This document shows, piece after piece, positions 28,718 through 35,060 of a stretch of DNA of 35,060 bases; positions within the stretch are counted from its first letter, which is position 1, and every line of letters starts with the position of its first letter. The translations under genes and the position numbers were made by a program. Under the pieces are notes generated by a model, which worked only from the letters and a program-made list of their open reading frames with translations, ran no database searches and had not been told where the DNA came from. Source of the stretch: an uncultured Planctomycetaceae bacterium (GTDB lineage Bacteria > Planctomycetota > Planctomycetia > Pirellulales > Pirellulaceae); assembly GCA_903927685.1 (NCBI GenBank), contig CAIYOB010000565.1, forward strand, positions 1-35,060, written 5' to 3'.

Positions 28718-30723
28718 GATTCCCATTGCGCGTCAAACTGGTCCTGGCCATCTGCCTGCCGCTGCTGGCGGTGTACTTGACGGTCCTGCTGCTGGAATAC
28801 CGCAGCAGCAAGCAGGAGACGCTCCGGCAGGTCGAGCAGTATCTGACCAAGGTCAGCGCCCAGGAAGCCCTGGCGCTGGACGAACAGTTGTCGTCCGTCG
28901 CCCAGATCGCGCGGACCACCGAGCGGCTGCTCCAGTCCAGGGGCTCGCGGGACCGCGCGGACCTGGAGCGGCTGGCCCGGGCGCACGTGCTGGCCGAGCC
29001 CCAGCTGTTCGGTTTCGGCATCGCGCTCGAGGCGCCCGAAACCGCGGGGGCGGCGGGACGGTTGGCGCACTACGTCTGCCGCTCGCCGGATGACGCCCAG
29101 TTGCGGAGCATGGACATCGCCAGCGTGGGTTACGACTACACGCGCAGCGATTGGTACCTATTGCCCAAGCTGCTGCGGCAGCCGGCCTGGACCGATCCGT
29201 ATTTCGACGAAGGCCTGGGCCGGATCCTGATGTGCTCGTACTCCGTGCCCCTGCTCCGCAACGACCAGTTCGAGGGCGTCGTGGTCGCCGACGTTTCCCT
29301 GGAACGCGTCCGGCGGCAGGTCTGCCAGACGCACTATCGCGGCGAGTATCGCTTCCTCATCAGCAGCACGGGAACGTTCGTCTATCATCCGAACGAAGCC
29401 TACGTCATGGCCGAGTCCGTCTTCAGCCTGGCCGAGTGGTACCATCAGCCGGAGCTGGCCGAGGTGGGGCGGGCGATGATCGCCGGCCAGCAGGGCGTGG
29501 TCCGGATCCTGGACCCGCAGACCGGCGAGCCCAAGTGGTGTGCCTTTGCCAGCGTCCCGGCCGCCGGTTGGTCGCTGGGCGCCATGATTCCCGAGCAGGA
29601 AGCCCTGGCTCCCATGCGCGACCGGCTCCGCCACCAGTTGTACGTGATGCTGGCCGGGTTGGGCGTCATTCTGACGTCGATCATTCTGCTTTCGAGCTGG
29701 ATTACCCGGCCGCTCGAGCGTCTGGCGGCCGCCGTGCGGAAAGTGGCCGGGGGCCAACTGGATATTCAGCTGGAGGGAATTCGCAGCCGGGATGAGATCG
29801 GCGAACTGGCGGCGACGTTCAATCGGATGGTCATCGACCTCAAGGCGAACATCGAAGCCACGGTCCGGGAAACGGCGGCCCGCGAGGCCATCGAGCGGGA
29901 ACTGCACGTGGCCCGGCAGATCCAGACGTCGCTGTTGCCGATGCTCCGCCCGCCGTTCCCTCATCGCCGCGAATTCTCCTTGCACGCCGACAACGAGCCC
30001 GCCAAGTTCATGGCCGGCGACTTCTTCGATTTCTGGCTGCTCGATGACCAGCACCTGGTCGTGGTCATCGCGGACGTCTCGGGCAAGGGCGTGCCGGCGG
30101 CGATGTTCATGGCCGTGGCCCGCACCACGCTCCGCAACTTCTCCACGCCCGGCTGCAGCCCCCGCGAGGTCTTGCTGACAGCCAATCGCCTGATCGCCGC
30201 CGACAACGAAGAGATGATGTTCGTGACCATCTTCTACGGCCACTACCACATCCCCAGCGGCGAACTGGTGTACGTCAACGCCGGTCACAATCCGCCCGCG
30301 CTCGTTCGCCGGGATGGCCGCGTCCAGCTGACGTGCGACTCGACGGGCCCGATGCTGGGCGTGTTCCCGGAAGCCGAGTTTGGCGAAGGCCGCATGGTGC
30401 TCGAACCGGGCGACCTGTTGCTGATGTACACCGACGGCGTGACGGAAGCCTGCGACCCGCAGGGGCAGTTCTTCGGCGACGCCGGCTTGACGGCCTTGCT
30501 CGCACGCCTGCACGCGAAGTCCGTCGGGGCGATCTGTGAGGACGTCTTGAGGGAGGTCAACGAGCATCGCCGGAATGAAGGGCAGGACGATGTGACCCTG
30601 GTCGCCCTGCGGCGGGCGGATGACGTACCCCCGTCCGTCGCCACTCCGTCCGAACACGATGCCGAGCGGCCCTCGAACGGCTCGTGCCTTGTCCCGGCGG
30701 ATCGCCTTCCCGCCTCCCCCTGA
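28714..30723 (+). CDS. membrane PP2C/SpoIIE-type phosphatase with Cache-like sensor and HAMP
   Basis: The 669-residue protein has a transmembrane helix at 8-28, an extracytoplasmic sensor (about 30-305) with a Cache-like pattern (DYTRSDWYLLPKLL, WTDPYFDEGLG, GVVVADVSLERVR), a second helix near 308-330, HAMP (about 330-385), a coiled region (REAIERELHVARQIQTSLLP), and a PP2C phosphatase domain (about 420-640). The metal-binding Asp residues are present: AGDFFDF (D436, D439), IADVSGKG (D454), YTDGVTEA, and DDVTLVAL. It is an RsbU/SpoIIE-type enzyme that would dephosphorylate a STAS protein, most likely that at 26983, on an external signal. ATG at 28714 overlaps the stop of the binding-protein gene; the two are coupled. 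The last 30 residues are disordered. Confidence 0.92.
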   Translation: MRFPLRVKLVLAICLPLLAVYLTVLLLEYRSSKQETLRQVEQYLTKVSAQEALALDEQLSSVAQIARTTERLLQSRGSRDRADLERLARAHVLAEPQLFGFGIALEAPETAGAAGRLAHYVCRSPDDAQLRSMDIASVGYDYTRSDWYLLPKLLRQPAWTDPYFDEGLGRILMCSYSVPLLRNDQFEGVVVADVSLERVRRQVCQTHYRGEYRFLISSTGTFVYHPNEAYVMAESVFSLAEWYHQPELAEVGRAMIAGQQGVVRILDPQTGEPKWCAFASVPAAGWSLGAMIPEQEALAPMRDRLRHQLYVMLAGLGVILTSIILLSSWITRPLERLAAAVRKVAGGQLDIQLEGIRSRDEIGELAATFNRMVIDLKANIEATVRETAAREAIERELHVARQIQTSLLPMLRPPFPHRREFSLHADNEPAKFMAGDFFDFWLLDDQHLVVVIADVSGKGVPAAMFMAVARTTLRNFSTPGCSPREVLLTANRLIAADNEEMMFVTIFYGHYHIPSGELVYVNAGHNPPALVRRDGRVQLTCDSTGPMLGVFPEAEFGEGRMVLEPGDLLLMYTDGVTEACDPQGQFFGDAGLTALLARLHAKSVGAICEDVLREVNEHRRNEGQDDVTLVALRRADDVPPSVATPSEHDAERPSNGSCLVPADRLPASP

Positions 30724-30779
30724 TCCCCTCCCACAGCCACACACCAAGTTGTCACCGAAACAACGATTAGGATCTCAAT

Positions 30780-33164
30780 ATGCCTTGCCAGCAAGTGTTT
30801 CTGTTGCAGAACCAGACCTCGGAGATCGGCCGGTTGGCCGGACTGGTCGCGGGCTTTGCCACCGAGCACGGCGTCAGTTCCCGGACGGCCGCCGCCGCCA
30901 ACTTGGTCTTGGAGGAAGTCCTGGTCAATGTCATTTCCTATGCCTATAACGACGCCCGCCCGCATGAAATCGAGATCCGGCTGGCGCTGACGAATCGGAC
31001 GCTGCGGATCGAAATCGAGGCCGAGGGGGGCGCGTTCAACCCGCTCGTGATTCCGGACCAGCCGACGGCGAAAATCAGCCTGGACAACCTGGAGGACATC
31101 GAACTGCGGCTCAGGCTCGTCAAGATGCTGGCCGACTCGATGGCCTACTCGCGGGAGGGCGACCGCAACCGGTGTGTGCTGACCATCGAGGATGTGCCGG
31201 GCAAGCAGACGATCATTTCGGCGCAGCACGAAAACCGGATCTTTCCCCCGACCGAAGCCTTCCGCCAGGCGGCGCGCGTCTCGAGCCGCGAGGCGTACGA
31301 ACGCAGGTATCGAGACTCCGTCCTGGATCCCGACAAGTTCTGGGCCGAGCAGGCGGAGGAACTGGATTGGTTTCGTCGCTGGGACCAGGTCCTGGTCGAG
31401 GACTTTGCCGAGGCCCGCCACGAGTGGTTTGTGGGAGGACAGCTCAATGCCTGCTACAACTGCCTGGATCGGCATCTGACGACCGGACGCAAGAACAAGG
31501 CGGCGTTGATCTGGGAAGGCGATGCGCGCGGCGAGCAACGCACGCTCACCTACCAGCAGTTGCACCGCGAAGTCTGCCGCTTTGCGAACGTCCTGCGGAA
31601 GCATGGAGTCCGGAAAGGCGACCGCGTCACGATCTACATGTCGATGACAATCGAACAGGCGGTGGCCGTGCTCGCTTGCGCCCGGATCGGCGCCATTCAC
31701 AGCGTGGTCTTCGGCGGATTCAGCGCGGATTCCCTCAAAGACCGGATCCTGGATTGCGGTTCCACGACCGTGATCTGTGCCGACGGTTATCCGCGTGGCG
31801 GCAAACTGGTCCGCACCAAAGACAACGTCGACCAGGCGTTGGCTGCCTGCCCGGACGTGCGAAACGTGTTCGTCGTGAAACGCGCCGGGATCGAGGTGGC
31901 AATGCGGGCGGGCCGCGATTTTTGGTGGGACGGAGAAATCGCGGCGGCGGACATCGGCGACGCCTGTGAACCCGAAGTCATGGACGCCGAGGATCCCCTC
32001 TTCATTTTGTATACCAGCGGGAGCACCGGCAAGCCCAAGGGGGTGTTGCACACGACGGCCGGCTACCTGCTGTACGCGGCCCAGACGTTCAAGTACGTGT
32101 TCGACATCCGCGAGGAGGATACGTACTGGTGCACGGCTGACTTGGGTTGGGTGACCGGCCACAGCTACATCGTCTACGGGCCCCTGGCCAATGGCGCCAC
32201 GAGTGTGATGTACGAAGGCGTGCCCAACTATCCGCAGCCGGACCGGTTCTGGGACATCGTCCAGCGGCATCGAATCAACATCTTCTATACGGCGCCGACG
32301 GCGCTGCGGGCCCTGATGCGTGAGGGCAACCACTGGGTCGAACAGCATGACCTGAGTTCGTTGCGGCTGTTGGGCAGCGTCGGCGAGCCGATCAATCCCG
32401 AAGCGTGGTTGTGGTACCACCAGGTGATCGGCCGCGGGCGTTGCCCGATCGTCGACACCTGGTGGCAGACCGAAACCGGGGGGATCCTGGTTTGTCCCCT
32501 GCCGGGCGCCGTGGCGGCCAAGCCCGGTTCCGCCACCCTGCCGTTCTTCGGGATCGAAGTGGCGGTCCTCCGCGACGACGGCTCTCCGGCGGCCGCGAAC
32601 GAGGGCGGGTGGCTCGTGATCCGGCGGCCCTGGCCGGGGCTGATGCGCCGCGTGTACGGCGACGCCGAGCGTTTCCGAAAGACGTACTTCTCCCAGTTTC
32701 GCGGCTGCTATACGACCGGGGACGGCGCCCGCTTGGACGAAGACGGCTACCTCTGGATCATGGGCCGGATCGACGACGTGATCAACGTCTCCGGCCACCG
32801 GCTCGGCACCGCCGAGATTGAGAGTGCCTTGCTCTCTCAAGGCAGCCTGGCCGAAGCGGCGGTTGTGGGCATGCCGCACGAGATCAAGGGGCAGGGGATT
32901 TACGCCTTTGTCACCCTGAAGGCTGGTCTCCCCAAGAGCGAGGAACTGAAAGCCCAATTGCGCGACCAGGTCCGCAAAGAGATCGGGCCGATCGCGGCAC
33001 CGGACCGCGTCCAGTTTGCGGATGCCTTGCCCAAGACGCGGTCCGGCAAGATCCTCCGCCGGATCCTGACCAAGATCGCCGCGGGCGATGTCTCGAACTT
33101 TGGCGACACCAGCACCCTGATCGATCCTGCGGTCGTGGCCGAGTTGGTGTCGAATCGGATGTGA
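30780..33164 (+). CDS. RsbW-like HATPase domain fused to acetyl-CoA synthetase
   Basis: The 794-residue protein has two parts. Residues 1-140 resemble an RsbW/SpoIIAB anti-sigma ATPase, with the N-box [13 protein letters not shown] (E45/E46, N50). The ATP-site residues are poor: AEGGAFNP has Ala81 where Asp is expected, and the glycine box that should follow (about 105-112) reads DIELRLRL. Residues about 150-794 are a full AMP-forming acetyl-CoA synthetase: [10 protein letters not shown] (412-421), [25 protein letters not shown], and [11 protein letters not shown] with catalytic K757, the lysine acetylated in other synthetases. AGGA lies seven bases before ATG. The fusion suggests that enzyme activity or placement is controlled by the partner-switching proteins nearby. 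The gene symbol acs fits only the second part, so it is left blank. Confidence 0.92.
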   Translation: MPCQQVFLLQNQTSEIGRLAGLVAGFATEHGVSSRTAAAANLVLEEVLVNVISYAYNDARPHEIEIRLALTNRTLRIEIEAEGGAFNPLVIPDQPTAKISLDNLEDIELRLRLVKMLADSMAYSREGDRNRCVLTIEDVPGKQTIISAQHENRIFPPTEAFRQAARVSSREAYERRYRDSVLDPDKFWAEQAEELDWFRRWDQVLVEDFAEARHEWFVGGQLNACYNCLDRHLTTGRKNKAALIWEGDARGEQRTLTYQQLHREVCRFANVLRKHGVRKGDRVTIYMSMTIEQAVAVLACARIGAIHSVVFGGFSADSLKDRILDCGSTTVICADGYPRGGKLVRTKDNVDQALAACPDVRNVFVVKRAGIEVAMRAGRDFWWDGEIAAADIGDACEPEVMDAEDPLFILYTSGSTGKPKGVLHTTAGYLLYAAQTFKYVFDIREEDTYWCTADLGWVTGHSYIVYGPLANGATSVMYEGVPNYPQPDRFWDIVQRHRINIFYTAPTALRALMREGNHWVEQHDLSSLRLLGSVGEPINPEAWLWYHQVIGRGRCPIVDTWWQTETGGILVCPLPGAVAAKPGSATLPFFGIEVAVLRDDGSPAAANEGGWLVIRRPWPGLMRRVYGDAERFRKTYFSQFRGCYTTGDGARLDEDGYLWIMGRIDDVINVSGHRLGTAEIESALLSQGSLAEAAVVGMPHEIKGQGIYAFVTLKAGLPKSEELKAQLRDQVRKEIGPIAAPDRVQFADALPKTRSGKILRRILTKIAAGDVSNFGDTSTLIDPAVVAELVSNRM

Positions 33165-33253
33165 GGATCTCCGGCGGGGACAGCGCGAACGCTCGGGACG
33201 CGTGATGTCACCCACCCGTAATTATGATACCCTTAGAAGGAATACCCTACGCT

Positions 33254-34750
33254 ATGGATCGCCGACTGGTAAAACTGACTTTGCCCAACGATGCCTCGTA
33301 CTTGCCCTTGGCCCAGGCGTTTGTCCGGGAAACGGCCGTCATTGACGGTTTCACAGGCAAGGACCTGCTGGAAATGGAAGTCGCCCTGGAGGAGACGTTC
33401 GTCAACGTCATCACCCACGGACAGCATTTCGAGCGCGACGAACCCCTGGAAATCGCCTGCGAACGGATCCCCCGGGGAATCAAGATTGTCGTCCACGAAA
33501 CGGGGATTCCCTTCGATCCCGGACAAGTCGGCGATTATCGTCCCGGCGAGGGGCTGCAGGCCATGCCGGCCAAGGGCCTGGGCACCCACCTGATTCGCCA
33601 GCTGATGAACGAAGTCCGGTTCGAGAACCTCGGTCCGGGCGGCAAGCAGACGATCCTGGTCAAGTATCGCGCGGGCGCCGCGGAGGACGCGGAAGCGGCT
33701 GCGGAACCGGCGGCAGACGGATTCGAGCCGGAGGTGATTCAGGAACAGATTCCCTACACGGTCCGCGGCCTGGACCCCGCCGAGGCGATCGAGATCTCGC
33801 GCTGTGCCTACAAGTCCCACGGCTACAGCTTCTTCGATGATCACATTTACTACCCGGACCGGCTCGTGTCGCTGAATGCCAGCGGCGAGATGGTCTCCGC
33901 CGTGGCGGTCACGGAGGACAATCGCTTCATGGGGCACGCCGCCTTTCTCTACCAGTCGGCGGACGAGGCGATCGCCGAATTGACCTTCGTGTTTGTCAAC
34001 GTCGAATATCGCGGCCAAGGGATCTTCAAGCGGTTGATCGAATACCTGTTCGCCTGTCCCAAGCAACGGCCGCTGGCTGGGATCTACGCCTATGCCGTCG
34101 CCAATCACGTGTTCACCCAAAAGGCGATGATGCGGTACGGGATTAATGACTGCGGCCTGCTGCTGGCCACCAGTCCGAATTCCTGGAAGTTCAAGGGCAT
34201 TGCCGGGGATGGCTCGCAACGGATCAGCGTGGTCCTGAGTTTCAAGTACCTGGAGCCCCCGCAAGCCAAGGACCTGTACGTGCCCCAGCGGCATCGGGCG
34301 ATCGTCGAGCGGTTGTACCAGAACCTGGGCGCCACGGAGCATCGCTATCGGGCGGCGGACGCCGATTCGCCACCGCAGAGCCAACTCGGGGAGATCGAGT
34401 CGTCCTGCAACGAACTGGAGAGCTGCGCCGAGATCTTCGTCAGGACGCCCGGGACGGACGTGGTCAAGGAGGTCCGGAGGCTGTTGCGGAGCTTCTGCCT
34501 GCGGCAGATCGCCTGCATCAACCTGTTTCTCAACCTGGAGGATCCGGGCATCTGCGTCTACGCCGCCGACTTCGAGCAACTCGGCTTCTTCTTCGCCGGC
34601 GTCCTGCCCGGCAGCCGCATCGGCGAGGCGTTGATTCTGCAGTACCTGAACAACGTCGCGATCGATTATGCGAAGATCCAGCTCCAGTCGGAGATGGCCA
34701 AGGAGCTTTGCCGTTATATTCAGGCGTGTGATCCACACCACGAGATTTGA
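33254..34750 (+). CDS. RsbW-like HATPase domain fused to GNAT acetyltransferase
   Basis: The 498-residue protein starts with an RsbW-like ATPase (1-140): LEMEVALEETFVNVITHG (E46/E47, N51), HETGIPFDP (Glu82 at the usual Asp place), and a kept glycine box KGLGTHLIRQLMNE (GLG 108-110). After an acidic linker (142-160) comes a GNAT-like acetyltransferase region with the acetyl-CoA loop YRGQGIFKRL (252-261), and then about 200 residues without a recognised family (ending IQLQSEMAKELCRYIQACD). The ATP site is better kept than in the neighbouring acetyl-CoA synthetase fusion. GNAT enzymes of the Pat/AcuA type acetylate that synthetase on its C-terminal lysine; this may be such a pair. An upstream in-frame ATG at 33224 is possible, but only 33254 follows an AAGG. 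Confidence 0.88.
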   Translation: MDRRLVKLTLPNDASYLPLAQAFVRETAVIDGFTGKDLLEMEVALEETFVNVITHGQHFERDEPLEIACERIPRGIKIVVHETGIPFDPGQVGDYRPGEGLQAMPAKGLGTHLIRQLMNEVRFENLGPGGKQTILVKYRAGAAEDAEAAAEPAADGFEPEVIQEQIPYTVRGLDPAEAIEISRCAYKSHGYSFFDDHIYYPDRLVSLNASGEMVSAVAVTEDNRFMGHAAFLYQSADEAIAELTFVFVNVEYRGQGIFKRLIEYLFACPKQRPLAGIYAYAVANHVFTQKAMMRYGINDCGLLLATSPNSWKFKGIAGDGSQRISVVLSFKYLEPPQAKDLYVPQRHRAIVERLYQNLGATEHRYRAADADSPPQSQLGEIESSCNELESCAEIFVRTPGTDVVKEVRRLLRSFCLRQIACINLFLNLEDPGICVYAADFEQLGFFFAGVLPGSRIGEALILQYLNNVAIDYAKIQLQSEMAKELCRYIQACDPHHEI

Positions 34751-34771
34751 AGACTGGAGGCCCCGTTTCCC

Positions 34772-35060
34772 ATGTTGTTTCCCACCCTGGCCGGCGCCAA
34801 GTACGCGGAAGTCCACCTGGATCGGGAGGCCGAGGGCTGGATCGCGGCGTATGAGCAAACGCATGGCCAGCAGCCGCGCAGCCCGCTGCTCGATCCGGCC
34901 CTGTGCCAGCAGTTCGTCGCCGAACTGCATGCGCGGCTGGGCGTCGCCTGGTCCTATGGCGGATACCTGGAGAATCGCGCGCGGTTGTGGCGCGGAAGCT
35001 ACTTGGAGCAGACCGGGGCCTTCATCCACCTGGGCGTCGATTTTAATGTCCCGCAAGGCA
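34772..35060 (+). CDS. M23-like metallopeptidase, 5' part (3' end outside window)
   Basis: The first 96 residues are visible. GGAGG at 34756-34760 precedes ATG by 11 bases. The N-terminal segment (MLFPTLAGAKYAEVHLDREA) has no signal peptide. Near the edge it reads FIHLGVDFNVPQG, which resembles the H-x-G-x-D-x-x-x-P-x-G metal-binding motif of M23 (LytM-type) peptidases. If so, the His and Asp are zinc ligands. It follows the GNAT fusion by 21 bases and is probably in its operon. The role is uncertain since the catalytic HxH lies beyond the window. Confidence 0.65.
   Translation, partial: MLFPTLAGAKYAEVHLDREAEGWIAAYEQTHGQQPRSPLLDPALCQQFVAELHARLGVAWSYGGYLENRARLWRGSYLEQTGAFIHLGVDFNVPQG

Noticed and set aside
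30285..33215. Very long minus-strand open frame opposite the acetyl-CoA synthetase fusion
   Set aside because: Caused by high third-position GC on the plus strand; no domains.

Overview
The window looks like a chromosomal piece of a high-GC planctomycete (Planctomycetota). The grounds are a Hanks-type kinase fused to a DUF1080-type domain, Calx-beta repeat surface protein, very large hybrid histidine kinase, an anti-sigma-like N-terminal segment typical of the phylum, and the gene style overall. This assignment is an inference; there is no rRNA or marker gene here.

Left flank (1-2772): the 3' part of a Calx-beta surface protein, a gap with a 16-bp inverted repeat, and a Tat-exported amidohydrolase on the minus strand.

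Core (about 2900-26967): a RiPP (ribosomally made, post-translationally modified peptide) locus built on NHLP-type (nitrile-hydratase-like leader) precursors. I count nine intact precursor genes (11239, 15368, 16101, 17111, 20865, 21196, 21675, 22314, and the leader inside 22623-23129), one that lost its core (3270) and one frameshifted and truncated remnant (2908-3133). Leaders are strongly conserved; the cores differ completely but every one contains Cys. The enzymes are a radical SAM/SPASM protein (3474), a decayed copy of it (16451), two large FAAL-carrier-condensation proteins (11550 and 17422), each placed directly behind a precursor, a fused YcaO cyclodehydratase (23203) and a SagB-type dehydrogenase (25582). 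YcaO plus SagB would make thiazol(in)es from core Cys; the FAAL-carrier-condensation proteins suggest acylation of some peptides. A 25-bp motif with fixed internal spacing stands before six precursor genes. The order precursor - radical SAM - motif - precursor - FAAL protein occurs twice, so the locus grew by block duplication; the first block also holds two minus-strand signalling genes (hybrid histidine kinase, Ser/Thr kinase). No precursor-cleaving protease or exporter is in the window.

Right flank (26983-35060): a partner-switching set: STAS protein (minus strand), then on the plus strand a periplasmic NMT1/THI5-like binding protein, a membrane-bound PP2C phosphatase, an RsbW-like domain fused to acetyl-CoA synthetase, an RsbW-like domain fused to a GNAT acetyltransferase, and the start of an M23-like peptidase gene. 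The fusions suggest that partner switching here may govern acetyl-CoA synthetase and its possible lysine acetylation, instead of, or besides, a sigma factor.
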